Below are positions 25,734 to 34,693 of a stretch of DNA of 64,000 nucleotides, in pieces. The translations under genes and the position numbers were made by a program. Numbering within the stretch: the first letter of the stretch is position 1; each line of letters begins with the position of its first letter. Location: the NCBI GenBank assembly GCA_020634035.1, contig JACKCM010000004.1, forward strand, positions 186,001-250,000, read 5' to 3'. Origin of the DNA: Candidatus Obscuribacterales bacterium. Lineage in GTDB: Bacteria > Cyanobacteriota > Vampirovibrionia > Obscuribacterales > Obscuribacteraceae. Below the pieces are notes generated by a model. That model was not told where the DNA came from, did no database searches, and was given only the letters and a program-made list of their open reading frames with translations.

Positions 25734-27414
25734 CAAAGGTATTATCGGCACGATTCTGGACGAAAGATATCAGATCGAGAGCAAACTGGGCGAAGGCGGA
25801 ATGGGCGCTGTCTATCTGGCTCGCAATCTTCAAATTGGCAAGCCTGTTGCTATAAAGGTTTTGCATGGCGGCCTGGTGGCAGATGAGAGAGTAGAGGCTC
25901 GCTTCACCCAGGAGATAAGTGTCATGAGCTCTTTGTCTCATCCTAATTTGATCACTATTCAGGATGCCGGTATCATCCCCGCCAGTGGTATTCCGTATTT
26001 TGTGATGGAGTATCTGGAAGCCCGCTCACTCGATCAGATTCTCAAGGAGAGTGGTCCCCTGGGTATCGAGCAGGTGCAAGCCGTGCTCTATCAGGTCGCC
26101 GACGCTCTTGCCCACGCCCACAAGAAAGGGGTGGTGCATCGTGATCTGAAGCCTGCCAACGTTCTCTTACTCAAATCTGATGGGCAGTATTTCGTGAAGG
26201 TAGTGGATCTAGGCATTGCAAAAGCAGTAAGACCAGATGGTGCCGCCGCCGAAGTGGAGTTGACCAGAACCGGAGAGGTTTTTGGCAGCCCGCAATACAT
26301 GAGCCCGGAGCAGTGCAACGGAGAGCCTCAAGACAGGCGAACCGATATTTATGCTTTCGGTTGTCTTATTTATGCGGTGCTGACCGGCAAGCCCCCTTTT
26401 GTGCGACGCACCGCCATCGAGACCATTGTCAGTCAGGTCAATGATGAGCCGCCACCTTTTTCTCAATTCGAGACCCTGGCCGGTCAGCCTCTGGCCCTCG
26501 CTCTGGAACCTATTGCCCGGCGTTGTCTGGCAAAGGATCCTGCTGATCGTTATAACGATATGGGCGAGGTCATGGCAGACCTGAAAAGAGCTGCTTCAGG
26601 CGAAGTCTCTCGAGCGCCGGTTAAAAGAACCGACAGGTTGGCTGAGACCACTAAAGAAAAGTCCACCGGCAACAAAGCACTGCTGGTGGTGTCCGCCATA
26701 GCCATTCTTCTTCTGGGGACACTTCTCGGTCTTGGTAGTCAGCTCTTGATCAAGCCGCAGACTACGCCGGCTCCTCCGGCTCCCCCGCCTCACAGTCCGT
26801 CGATTGCCACGATTCCTGACTGGCATGATCAGGTCAAAGCCGCTCTCAATAACATGAATCATCCGATGGCAAATATCTCGCTCAGTCCTCATCCGGAGGA
26901 TGCTCATATAGTCCGGGTGCTGAGCATCTATCACGGTAAACCCACCGGAGACTATACCGACGTGGTCCAGGGGCAGGTGGATGTCGACTTGAAACCACCG
27001 CAAAAGGCGGACAGCGGCAAGGATATGATTCTTGTTCTCAGCGCTTATATGCCAACCACCTGGAAGCTGCATCTATCAAGTCCGGAGGTGAGGCTGAAGC
27101 AAGTCGTCAGTGTCGGTTTCTTCCCTCAAACCGTTATCGGGATGCCGGAGGGTGCAGCCCTTACCGAAATATACAGTCCGGCCCTGGCCAAAAAGCTGGG
27201 CAAAGGCTCTAAGGGTGACAAACATGTCAATCCCTTCGACCCCTGGATGTTTCTCTATACTGGAGGGGCGAACATGTCCGGCGGTGATCTTGCCGCAGAA
27301 ATCCAGGCTGACTCTCTTTTTGAGCAGGTACAAAAGGACGTCTTGAAATTCAGCGGCAGCCATCTTCGCAGTTTCATGGGCACCAGGGCGACCGATCATT
27401 TTATAGTCAAATAG
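25723..27414 (+). CDS. Membrane Ser/Thr protein kinase with unknown outer domain
   Basis: 563 residues. Kinase domain 16-285: loop GEGGMG (23-28), Lys45 in VAIKVL, HRD Asp141 with KPAN, DLG in DLGIAK (a common bacterial variant of DFG), MSPEQC. A Pro-rich stretch follows one membrane helix (about 319-341, LLVVSAIAILLLGTLLGLG), and about 210 residues lie outside: no known domain recognised. The ATG is inside the end of the amylase gene, so the two are translationally linked. Ribosome site is not obvious because it would lie in coding sequence. Confidence 0.9.
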   Translation: MTADKGIIGTILDERYQIESKLGEGGMGAVYLARNLQIGKPVAIKVLHGGLVADERVEARFTQEISVMSSLSHPNLITIQDAGIIPASGIPYFVMEYLEARSLDQILKESGPLGIEQVQAVLYQVADALAHAHKKGVVHRDLKPANVLLLKSDGQYFVKVVDLGIAKAVRPDGAAAEVELTRTGEVFGSPQYMSPEQCNGEPQDRRTDIYAFGCLIYAVLTGKPPFVRRTAIETIVSQVNDEPPPFSQFETLAGQPLALALEPIARRCLAKDPADRYNDMGEVMADLKRAASGEVSRAPVKRTDRLAETTKEKSTGNKALLVVSAIAILLLGTLLGLGSQLLIKPQTTPAPPAPPPHSPSIATIPDWHDQVKAALNNMNHPMANISLSPHPEDAHIVRVLSIYHGKPTGDYTDVVQGQVDVDLKPPQKADSGKDMILVLSAYMPTTWKLHLSSPEVRLKQVVSVGFFPQTVIGMPEGAALTEIYSPALAKKLGKGSKGDKHVNPFDPWMFLYTGGANMSGGDLAAEIQADSLFEQVQKDVLKFSGSHLRSFMGTRATDHFIVK

Positions 27415-27585
27415 GGACTTTTTGTGAACTAGCGATATTGGAGAGATATCCAGGCGATTGATGGCTCTAATTGCTCATTCTGTATGCTTTTCGCTGGTTG
27501 ATGCTGATTCTACGTATGTCGAATTCTATACGGCCGAACTATGGTGGCATCGTCGACCTTTCTCCCTATCAGGTTATTGAAAATA

Positions 27586-28299
27586 ATGGAAAACATCAAC
27601 GAAGGCTCCGATGAAAAGGGAGCTGTTGCTAAAGCCAGTGCTGAGACCGATGGTATTCTTGCCGGTGCTGTCAGGCAATTGTTGCAGGCACAGACTCCAA
27701 ATCCGGCTGTTGCTGCCGGCGAAGAAAATGGGCGGGGCTTGAGACGGCTTTTCGGCAAACATAGAATTAAAGCTGATCAGGCTGAAAAAATCGATGATGT
27801 CGGAGTCATAGACGACTATGTTTTACCCGGCGGCTTTCATAAAGTGAAAGACTTGAATCAGGCGGTTTTTGATGTGAAAGAGTTTCAGACCGCAGCCAGC
27901 CCTACCATGAAGATCGCTTACTGGAACTGGAACAAGCCTGGCTCGACATTTCCGCCCGAAGTCTCCACCAGCTTTCAGAATGTCTTGAGCCAGAAGCCCC
28001 ATAAGCTTGATCAGAGCGAGATAGATTCTGTTGCCCAGGTTTTTCCTTCTGGTCTCTATGGCTACAACGGTAATTTCGATACCCTCGATATTCGCACAGA
28101 GCGACTTGATAATCGCAATGTTTTGATCATGGAGAATCAGTGGCGTGATCAGGACCGTCGCTCTTATGGCATCTTTTTTCCTTCGGACAAGACCGCCAGC
28201 CAGGTCGAGCATCTTCATTTCGAGGCTACCCGAGCCGAGTTCAGGCGCAACTGGCCTCGGGTGAAGCAGAGTTTCAGCCGCATAGATCTGGAGAACTAA
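27586..28299 (+). CDS. Conserved protein of unknown function
   Basis: 237 residues from MENINEGSDEKG; an ATG 45 bases earlier would add a hydrophobic but unlikely leader. The first 90 residues are charged and probably unstructured; the rest is mixed alpha/beta with notable FHKVKDLNQAVFDVKEF, KIAYWNWNKPG and NRNVLIMENQWRDQDRR. No signal peptide. Family not recognised. Its stop TAA (28297-28299) overlaps the stop of the opposing HMA gene by three bases. Confidence 0.65.
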   Translation: MENINEGSDEKGAVAKASAETDGILAGAVRQLLQAQTPNPAVAAGEENGRGLRRLFGKHRIKADQAEKIDDVGVIDDYVLPGGFHKVKDLNQAVFDVKEFQTAASPTMKIAYWNWNKPGSTFPPEVSTSFQNVLSQKPHKLDQSEIDSVAQVFPSGLYGYNGNFDTLDIRTERLDNRNVLIMENQWRDQDRRSYGIFFPSDKTASQVEHLHFEATRAEFRRNWPRVKQSFSRIDLEN

Positions 28300-28712
28300 T
28301 GTTTGTTTTTCTCTAGCTGAGTCATCAAAGATTTCGGTATCAGCAATTGGGGCACAGTCTTCAACTCTTCTTCTTCGATATTTTCCGCTTCGGTCTTCTC
28401 TGACTTCATCTTCTTTTTAACCGCTTCGAAATTGGTCAGTTTTTTGTCGAATACCACCACTCCGGAATAAGGCTTGCGGATAGAGATGTCGGCTTTGGCG
28501 ACACCTTTTGAGGCGCGGATTTTTTTTACCAGTCTCCTTATACAAGCCGGACATTGAGAACCCTTGAGTTCGAAGTCCACTCGCAGATAAGTGGTTGCTT
28601 CGGCGGGCCGCTTGTCGGCAGCCGGGCAAGCTGGTGCCAAGACCAGAACTAATCCCAGTACTATGAGTGAGAGAAGATTGCTTGGCTGTTTGTGGTGTCG
28701 TATATAGTGCAA
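28296..28712 (-). CDS. Exported heavy-metal-associated (HMA) domain protein
   Basis: 138 residues from a TTG at 28712; a longer frame would run into the membrane-protein gene upstream. A signal peptide (LLHYIRHHKQPSNLLSLIVL, cleavage near ACPA-AD) precedes an HMA fold: YLRVDFELKGSQCPACIRRL, with the metal-binding CPAC, then strands ADISIRKPYSGVVVFDKK and a helix. Such domains hold copper or zinc; an exported single HMA protein could act as a metal chaperone in the envelope. The C-terminal 40 residues are acidic then basic. Confidence 0.75.
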   Translation of the reverse strand: MHYIRHHKQPSNLLSLIVLGLVLVLAPACPAADKRPAEATTYLRVDFELKGSQCPACIRRLVKKIRASKGVAKADISIRKPYSGVVVFDKKLTNFEAVKKKMKSEKTEAENIEEEELKTVPQLLIPKSLMTQLEKNKH

Positions 28713-28723
28713 TAGTTGAGATC

Positions 28724-29287
28724 TCAGAACATCGGTTTTGACAAGATCGAGCCGATCTGATCTTTCATAAGAACCGCCACAGCTATGGCCACGATATTGA
28801 AGCCTATAGTCAGGGTCAAAAGTCCGGTGCCTACCATAAGATGCCACGTGACCAGGGCATAGCGTGGTTCCATCGCTCTTATTACACCGAATCTGGTGAG
28901 AACGAAGCCGCCTATTGACAGAAGCAGAAAGATATCTGCCACCACATAACAGATAAGGCCTAGAGAGGCCAGTTGCAGGGAGGGCAGAACAGCGAAAATC
29001 ACCGCTCCTATCAATGCCACTCCAAGAAAGTTGGTGGTGCGGCGATCTGAATCGCGGTAGACGATGGTTTTATCATCGCTAGCTTTTGAGACATATTCGA
29101 GGGTCTTGAAGCAACCCTCAATCAGCGAGCTTCTATTGTTGTGGCGAGCCGGCTCAGTGTTCTGGCTAGCGGCGCTTTCTACGACCTCATTCTCTTTGGT
29201 CTCGCCCTCTTTAGCCTCGTTCTCTTTGACCTTGTCTTGATCTGTCACTGGTCTGCCTCGTGCCTGGTAATAGTAGAGATATCCCAT
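28724..29287 (-). CDS. Membrane protein with acidic N-terminal tail
   Basis: 187 residues. The first 60 are rich in Glu/Lys (KVKENEAKEGETKENE). Four hydrophobic stretches follow (about 85-105, 107-130, 140-157, 160-180). The ATG at 29287 has no ribosome site; a GTG at 29248 with AGG seven bases upstream is an alternative start. Ends about 11 bases before the HMA gene on the same strand. Family not recognised. Confidence 0.65.
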   Translation of the reverse strand: MGYLYYYQARGRPVTDQDKVKENEAKEGETKENEVVESAASQNTEPARHNNRSSLIEGCFKTLEYVSKASDDKTIVYRDSDRRTTNFLGVALIGAVIFAVLPSLQLASLGLICYVVADIFLLLSIGGFVLTRFGVIRAMEPRYALVTWHLMVGTGLLTLTIGFNIVAIAVAVLMKDQIGSILSKPMF

Positions 29288-29412
29288 TTCGAGTATATAT
29301 CGAAAAAATTGGTGCTGTCTAACCGGTGCCTTTCGCCTACTTTTATAAGAAGTTTGTTTTCGGAGGCGGCTTCTGGTATCACTAATTCAGGTATAGCCAA
29401 GGGGGCTTTCAA

Positions 29413-30222
29413 TTGGTCGAATTGTTCTCATTAGTCAGAAAAATGCCTGTTCTTTGCATGGTTCCGCTCCTTCTTATATCCGCGTGTTCAAGAGAAACCA
29501 GCTCTCTGGATAAGAACAAAGTGATTGAGAGCTTTTCTATGCCTTTGAAGCATTATGAGAACGGAGACTATGAAAAGTCCATTGCAGGCTTTAAGTCTGG
29601 GATTGAAAAATCCCGTAGTGAGGGCGTTTCCGGTGATCGGCTGATTGAATTTCGAGTCAAGCTGGCAGAGTCCTATCTGGCCGAAGGCAAGAGAGATGAA
29701 GCTATGGCGGTGGTGGACGAGGGTCTTGCTCAATTCGACGAAGCGAATCTAAGCCGGGAGCGGTTCTTGCTCTCCTCTCCGCTTCGATTGCTGCGGGTCC
29801 GTATCCTCTATAAAGGTAAGAAATTCAAAGAGGCCCAGGGGGCGGCAGCAGATTTGCTCAAACTTCAGGAGCGTTATCTAGGCAGCGATTCACGGGAGCT
29901 TATCGAGACTCTTAACCTCGGGATTGCTTCTGCCTGTGCCGAGGACCGTTGTGCCGATACGAGACCGATGATTTTGCGCCAGCTTACCCTCAAAGAGAAG
30001 TATCTCGGCAAGGATCATGAGCATGTTGCCTCCAGTCTGGCTCAGCTTGCCGAACTCGAAGAACAGGCTGGCAACTTCGATGAAGCCGAGAAACTCTTTA
30101 AAAGAGTCCTGGCCATAAGAACTAAGTCTGCTCCGGAGCTGGTGGAGAGCACTCGGAAAAACCTGGTTCGCCTGGAATTGAAGCGTATGCAGGGGAAATC
30201 TCGTAATAATCAGGCTGAGTAG
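29413..30222 (+). CDS. TPR-repeat lipoprotein
   Basis: 269 residues. TTG start with AAGGGGG seven bases upstream; the short N-terminus (VRKMPVLCMVPLLLISACS) ends in the lipobox ISAC, so the mature protein is a lipid-anchored Cys about 25 residues in. The remainder is helical TPR: SFSMPLKHYENGDYEKSIAG, KLAESYLAEGKRDEAMAVVD and a late LAQLAELEEQAGNFDEAEKL of the kinesin-light-chain type. It should act as an envelope scaffold. Partners unknown. Confidence 0.78.
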   Translation: MVELFSLVRKMPVLCMVPLLLISACSRETSSLDKNKVIESFSMPLKHYENGDYEKSIAGFKSGIEKSRSEGVSGDRLIEFRVKLAESYLAEGKRDEAMAVVDEGLAQFDEANLSRERFLLSSPLRLLRVRILYKGKKFKEAQGAAADLLKLQERYLGSDSRELIETLNLGIASACAEDRCADTRPMILRQLTLKEKYLGKDHEHVASSLAQLAELEEQAGNFDEAEKLFKRVLAIRTKSAPELVESTRKNLVRLELKRMQGKSRNNQAE

Positions 30223-30387
30223 TCAGTATTAGAAAATCCCTGTTTTACTTTACTTTTTCGGCATTCTTAAATATTATTAAGCTGTAGGCTCTGGGTGTAA
30301 TTAGTAAAAACCGTTTGCTAATCGTTTCTATTGATTGGATGATCTATAACCAGAGTACCTTTCACCAATTGCCAAAGGAACCGAACC
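30223..30387. other. Leader region before the TadG-like gene
   Basis: 165 bases with no gene. Contains a CTTAA/TTAAG inverted repeat (30266-30281) and an AAAGGAA ribosome site just before the ATG at 30388. Confidence 0.4.
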
Positions 30388-32406
30388 ATGTCTCGACGGA
30401 CCAGAAAAGGAGCTGTTCTCGCTCTTGTTATAGTGAGCGCTTTAGTCCTAGCCATACTCGGCGTAGGATTGCTCTTCTTGATTATGCAGCTAGGCGGCGG
30501 TCAGGAATTGCAGCACGCTACAGACGCGGGAAATCTTAATGTCGCCAAGCAAGTGCTGCGCCGACCGGGCACAGTCCTGCTCAACGGAGACGAAGTCAAT
30601 CACTTCGGCGACTCTGACGACCCGGACACCGGGGAGGTCAACCTGGTCACGTATAACCGACTGGTGGCCCAGGCTTTCTTGGTATCGGCTAACGCCCAGG
30701 CTATTAACACTGCCAACGCCAATGCCCATGCCCAGCAGATGCTTGCCGTGGTCCGCGGTGTGTCTGACCGTCTCAACACCAAACTCAACTCTTCCGGCAA
30801 CTTTGACGGACATTTTAAAAACGTCGCATCTAACCATGCTATGCGTATGTTCGAATCCTCTTCAAACTCTGTGCAGCACCTCGGTTCCCAGCACGAGACC
30901 TCTTTTATGGCTAGAGGCAAAGCCAGCAACGTCTATATCAATAACAACCAGATTTTGCCGGGAGGTCCCGGCCTCGGCGGATTCACCGCCACCGGCAACG
31001 ACGGCAGAACATACCTGGCTGGATACAAACAACTGGCCACTGCCGGCGCCGAGAGTCTCTGGGCTGTTCCACTAAGACCGACCCTTGCTCCGCACTTGGT
31101 CAGTCGCAAAACCTTCAAAGAGAAACAGGTTCGCTCCGAGATACCTGATCATGTGCCTCCGAATGCTTACCGGTCCGCCGGTCTTGCCTTTGACCAGGTT
31201 GCCAGCGCCCAGGCTACCAGAGCCGTATCTCACTCCATCGTAGGATCCCTTGAATCTATTTATGGAGCCCGAGTACAACGCGGTTTTATAGTCGTGGATA
31301 ACACAGGCTCCCTGAACGGCATCCAGGCACCCGGCGGCTTCGACATCTGGCAAGACAAGCTCATGGACCCCAACTATGTAGAGGTCCTGGGACCGAACGC
31401 TAACAACGGCCTGGTTGCAGATCAGTCTTCGGGTAATTCGCCTACACTCAGCGACGTCAGCTCTTACGTCAACAACAACTACGCAGCGCTGGCAGGCGGC
31501 GACCCGGTGGCTCAGTCCAACCTGGCAGGCATGCTGAGCAATGCCGGAGTCGACAGCTACGGACAGTTTTCGTCCAACCCGAACACCAATGCCAGCGATC
31601 TCAACTTCATCAACTTCATCAAGAACAATGGAGTGACTCGCTGCTCGAACGGATCTCCGTCCCACAGCGCTTCGCCTACTTCGATGACTTCCTCCGGCGG
31701 GCAGCCCTGCAACCTGGAGCAATTCTCCGGCTTGTACGGCCAGCCCACCAACCCTGGTTCCGGCAACAACAACGTCAACAACCTGATGGCGGTCGAGAAA
31801 TATCACCTCGATATCTGTCGTGAGCGTGCCTCCGGTTCGGAGTGTGCCACCATCGAAGCCGAAGCCAATAACACTGGTTTGAAAAAATACTCGACCAACG
31901 ATTGTGGTCTAGCTTCGGTCAGAGAAGGTACTCTGTCGGAACTTCTCTCCCAGACCCAGGCTAACTCCATCGTCAACCAGCTGAGGGTCTACATGAGACA
32001 GATGGATCCCGAGATAACCGGCGCTCAAATGAATACGGTGCTTAATTCCACCGTGGCATTCAATCGAGTCAGCTATATCTACTATGATCCCGTGACGAAG
32101 AGAGTGATTCTGAGCACCAATCCGCCACCCTGGCAGCTTCCCGATCTGAATAACGCCAGTCTCAATCTGCCTGACGGTACCACCAGCACTTACACCCGTT
32201 CACCCAGCGCTTTCCGGCTGGATGGTATTACCAACTGTGATGGTGAGTGCGGTTATCCTCATCCCTGGGATTGTCCGCTCGATTCTCAGGCTACCGGTCA
32301 GGATACAACCAACTGGACTCCTTCCTCGGGCTTCAGAAATGTGCTCGGTGTTATCAAGTTCAGAAATCAGGCCGCTGGAGGTGGACGATTCTGCTGTCCG
32401 TGCTAA
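30388..32406 (+). CDS. TadG-like pseudopilin/putative pilus-associated protein
   Basis: 672 residues. The N-terminus MSRRTRKGAVLALVIVSALV followed by a single membrane helix and GGGQELQHATDAGNLNVAKQ matches the TadG-like N-terminal segment of Tad systems. The remaining 620 residues are low in hydrophobics, Asn/Ser/Gly-rich, with Cys pairs (CNLEQFSG, NDCGLAS, CDGECGY) and a C-terminal FCCPC, all expected outside the cytoplasm where disulfides form. GC and codon use (AAC, GAC, CTG) look higher than the neighbours, consistent with strong expression. Confidence 0.72.
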   Translation: MSRRTRKGAVLALVIVSALVLAILGVGLLFLIMQLGGGQELQHATDAGNLNVAKQVLRRPGTVLLNGDEVNHFGDSDDPDTGEVNLVTYNRLVAQAFLVSANAQAINTANANAHAQQMLAVVRGVSDRLNTKLNSSGNFDGHFKNVASNHAMRMFESSSNSVQHLGSQHETSFMARGKASNVYINNNQILPGGPGLGGFTATGNDGRTYLAGYKQLATAGAESLWAVPLRPTLAPHLVSRKTFKEKQVRSEIPDHVPPNAYRSAGLAFDQVASAQATRAVSHSIVGSLESIYGARVQRGFIVVDNTGSLNGIQAPGGFDIWQDKLMDPNYVEVLGPNANNGLVADQSSGNSPTLSDVSSYVNNNYAALAGGDPVAQSNLAGMLSNAGVDSYGQFSSNPNTNASDLNFINFIKNNGVTRCSNGSPSHSASPTSMTSSGGQPCNLEQFSGLYGQPTNPGSGNNNVNNLMAVEKYHLDICRERASGSECATIEAEANNTGLKKYSTNDCGLASVREGTLSELLSQTQANSIVNQLRVYMRQMDPEITGAQMNTVLNSTVAFNRVSYIYYDPVTKRVILSTNPPPWQLPDLNNASLNLPDGTTSTYTRSPSAFRLDGITNCDGECGYPHPWDCPLDSQATGQDTTNWTPSSGFRNVLGVIKFRNQAAGGGRFCCPC

Positions 32407-32446
32407 ATTGAACATATCAGATATAAGAGTTGATGAGGTTCAATTT
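32405..32446 (+). promoter_or_regulatory. Perfect 9-bp inverted repeat framing a ribosome site
   Basis: AAATTGAAC (32405-32413, overlapping the TadG-like stop) pairs with GTTCAATTT (32438-32446). The Shine-Dalgarno-like GATGAGG sits in the loop and the next ATG follows 4 bases after the stem, so the structure could control translation of the 151-residue gene. It could also mark the end of the preceding mRNA. Confidence 0.45.
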
Positions 32447-32450
32447 CTAG

Positions 32451-32906
32451 ATGGGTAGACTCGCCATAATTCTTTTGGGTTTGGTTTTATTCGGGCAATT
32501 TTCCAATCCTGGATTTGCTTCCGAGAACCGGGGCATCCTTATTGCCCAGAGAGCAGAAAGGGGTGGTACCGGAACTGCTGCCTGGCAGCTTGTCAAACAG
32601 CCGATGGAGCTGCCGGACCTGCCCCAGTATTCGGGTAAAGCGACCTTTACCCATGGTCTTATGTATCCCAATAAGCCGGGTGGCCCGGCTATCAACCTGA
32701 TGTTCAAGGTGAAGGATCATCCTGATGCGGTGATGCAGTGGTATCGCGATACTTTAAAAGCCAATAGCTGGAAGGTGATGCCCGACAAGAACCCCAATGC
32801 CGTAAGAGCCACCAAGGGCAAGAACGGAGTCGTGGTAAATGTCGGTGCCAGTAAAGCGCCCGGCTATTTCACAGAGTTGAAGATCAGCTACAAGCTTGCC
32901 AGATAG
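32451..32906 (+). CDS. Small secreted protein of unknown function
   Basis: 151 residues. Signal peptide 1-24 (MGRLAIILLGLVLFGQFSNP, cleavage after GFA). The mature part is a single alpha/beta domain with AINLMFKVKDHPDAVMQWYR, DTLKANSWKVM and NGVVVNVGASK, i.e. strand-helix-strand patterns like small pilus-associated or SPOR-like folds, but no family is recognised. Adjacent to TadG-like and TPR genes on the same strand. Confidence 0.68.
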   Translation: MGRLAIILLGLVLFGQFSNPGFASENRGILIAQRAERGGTGTAAWQLVKQPMELPDLPQYSGKATFTHGLMYPNKPGGPAINLMFKVKDHPDAVMQWYRDTLKANSWKVMPDKNPNAVRATKGKNGVVVNVGASKAPGYFTELKISYKLAR

Positions 32907-32923
32907 ATAAATTGACGGTGTCC

Positions 32924-34192
32924 ATGAATCACAAAAGATTCTTCCAGGCGACTTTCGTATTGATGATGGTGCTGGCTACAGCATTGGGTTGTCCAGGGTA
33001 TGCCATGGATGAGTCGGATCGCAAGTTCGTTGAGTACTGTCTCCACAATTTCCAGGCTCTGGGAACCGCAGAGCCTCTGATTAAGAAGGTCTCGGCTATT
33101 CTGGAAAAAGACCCCGGCGCTACCCGGGCACGATTTTTGCTCGGATTACTGCTGGAGAAGAGCGGCTATGAGAGCCTTGCTCTGGAGCAGTACCAGAGAT
33201 GTGTCGAGGAATACCCCCAGAGCTATGACTTTCATTACCAGCTTCTTTTAGTCTCGATCAAAACCAGAGAGACCGAGCTGATGCAAGCAGAGCTGGCTGA
33301 ACTCAAAAAGTTGGCGGCTGGAGACGGTCTCAAGCTTTTGCAGCTTGGATTGACGATGGAGAATGCGGGCTTTTCTAAATTTGCCGACGATCTCTACGAA
33401 GAGGCTGCCAGGGCCAGGACCCGAGCCTTCGGTGTCGGCTATGCCCTGGCTCGTATTCGTTTCGATCAGGGAAGATTTGACGATGCGATCAAATGCTTGA
33501 ACTGGGATCTTGTCAAAGAGCCCGGTTCGGTGAAAGCCAATATGCTCAAAGGAGAAATTCTTCTCAAGCTTGGTCTGAGCAGAGAGGCGACCATTTGCTA
33601 TATGCGGGCTTTCAGCAAAGACCCCTGTACCGATGATGCCGCCCACCGAGTCAGTCGAGAGCTGGTTAAATCAGGCAACTATGAAGCGGCTCTGGGTCCG
33701 GCATTAACAGATTTTCTCTGCAAGGGATCTGATAAAGAGAAACTGGAAGAGTCGAAGAAATTCGCCAGGCTGATACTAAATAAGGTGCCCGACAAAATCA
33801 TCGAAGAGTCTGTTCAGGCTGTGGCCAGGGCCGCTCCTACCGATGGCCACCGCCAGTTTTTCTACCTGGCAGTAGGTTCGCTTTTCGATGATGCCAATCG
33901 CAAAGGCATGGCCATGGACTGTTATGAAAAGGCGCTTTCGATCAGGCTTAATCCGCCTGACGACATGATGCTGGCCAGGGGCTATTATCGACTCGGTCTC
34001 GATTATGAACTCTGGAAGCGCAAGCCCGAAGAGGCTCTCATTCTCTATAACAAGTCCCTGGAGACTCTTCCCGGTGCAAAAGAGGTAGAGATGGCGAGAA
34101 AGAGACTGGCTGAGCGTCTCGTGAATAAAGACAGTGATTTTAGCTGGCGTTTGAAGAATTCTATTCTTGGTGCGATGCGCAGCAAAGATTAA
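32924..34192 (+). CDS. Secreted TPR-repeat protein
   Basis: 422 residues from the ATG at 32924; a TTG four codons up is an alternative. Signal peptide MNHKRFFQATFVLMMVLATA, cleavage after GYA. About ten TPR-like helical pairs follow (LLEKSGYESLALEQYQRCVE, ARIRFDQGRFDDAIKCLNWD, AVGSLFDDANRKGMAMDCYE, ending LDYELWKRKPEEALILYNKS). Typical of periplasmic or outer-membrane scaffolds near secretion machinery. Ends in a positively charged tail. It is followed by a terminator. Confidence 0.8.
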   Translation: MNHKRFFQATFVLMMVLATALGCPGYAMDESDRKFVEYCLHNFQALGTAEPLIKKVSAILEKDPGATRARFLLGLLLEKSGYESLALEQYQRCVEEYPQSYDFHYQLLLVSIKTRETELMQAELAELKKLAAGDGLKLLQLGLTMENAGFSKFADDLYEEAARARTRAFGVGYALARIRFDQGRFDDAIKCLNWDLVKEPGSVKANMLKGEILLKLGLSREATICYMRAFSKDPCTDDAAHRVSRELVKSGNYEAALGPALTDFLCKGSDKEKLEESKKFARLILNKVPDKIIEESVQAVARAAPTDGHRQFFYLAVGSLFDDANRKGMAMDCYEKALSIRLNPPDDMMLARGYYRLGLDYELWKRKPEEALILYNKSLETLPGAKEVEMARKRLAERLVNKDSDFSWRLKNSILGAMRSKD

Positions 34193-34197
34193 GTCTG

Positions 34198-34218
34198 AGA
34201 CCGGCTATTCGGTCTTTT
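34198..34218 (+). terminator. Rho-independent terminator
   Basis: AGACCG pairs with CGGTCT around a 6-nt loop and is followed by a T-run (TTTT, 34215-34218). It begins six bases after the TPR stop and lies across the end of the opposing lipoprotein gene, so the two mRNAs overlap at their ends. Confidence 0.55.
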
Positions 34219-34693
34219 CCTTGTCTTTTTCGCTGCCCGGGTCCAGAAGTTCGACCTCTTTCACTTTAACCACTTTTATGCCGCCGCGCTCGGCAATCCA
34301 GCCTTTTACCCGGACTCGCTTAGCCACATAAGGCAGAAGGATGCCGTTCGCTCCCTTATAACCCTGATGTTTGGCTGCGATATAGACGGTACCGTCATCG
34401 GTGAGAATGCCGGCACTGACACCACCGGCAACACAGAGTTTGGCGCATTTCTCGTGTTCTTTGCCTCTGCCGTCTCCCATCACCTTCGAGCAATAGCACC
34501 ATGCGTCTATCACCTCTCCGACCAGCTCAGCCTTCTGAGTATTGACCTTCTTGCTCACATCTACAGACGCGTCTCTTTTTTCGGTGACGGATTTGTCTTT
34601 AGATATTTCTACTGTCTGAGATTTGCAGGCAGTGAGCCCAAATATCAGTGGTATTGTTAGCAGTGCCGGAAGAAAGAGCTTTCTGTGCTTCAT
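34205..34693 (-). CDS. Lipoprotein with conserved Cys motif
   Basis: 162 residues. Lipobox LTAC at 20-23 after MKHRKLFLPALLTIPLIFGL; a Lys/Asp-rich linker follows. The globular part begins GEVIDAWCYCSKVMG and continues H-x2-CAKLCVAGG, a pattern shared with small exported proteins in Acidobacteria and Planctomycetes that usually end in an OB-like barrel (here YVAKRVRVKGWIAERGGIKV). The Cys/His may bind metal or form disulfides. Its ATG overlaps the stop of the first TadE-like gene by 4 bases (ATGA), so it is the last member of that operon. Confidence 0.72.
   Translation of the reverse strand: MKHRKLFLPALLTIPLIFGLTACKSQTVEISKDKSVTEKRDASVDVSKKVNTQKAELVGEVIDAWCYCSKVMGDGRGKEHEKCAKLCVAGGVSAGILTDDGTVYIAAKHQGYKGANGILLPYVAKRVRVKGWIAERGGIKVVKVKEVELLDPGSEKDKEKTE

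Noticed and set aside
31072..31806. Leftward frame antisense to the TadG-like gene (244 codons)
   Set aside because: Shadow of a high-GC coding region; no supporting features.
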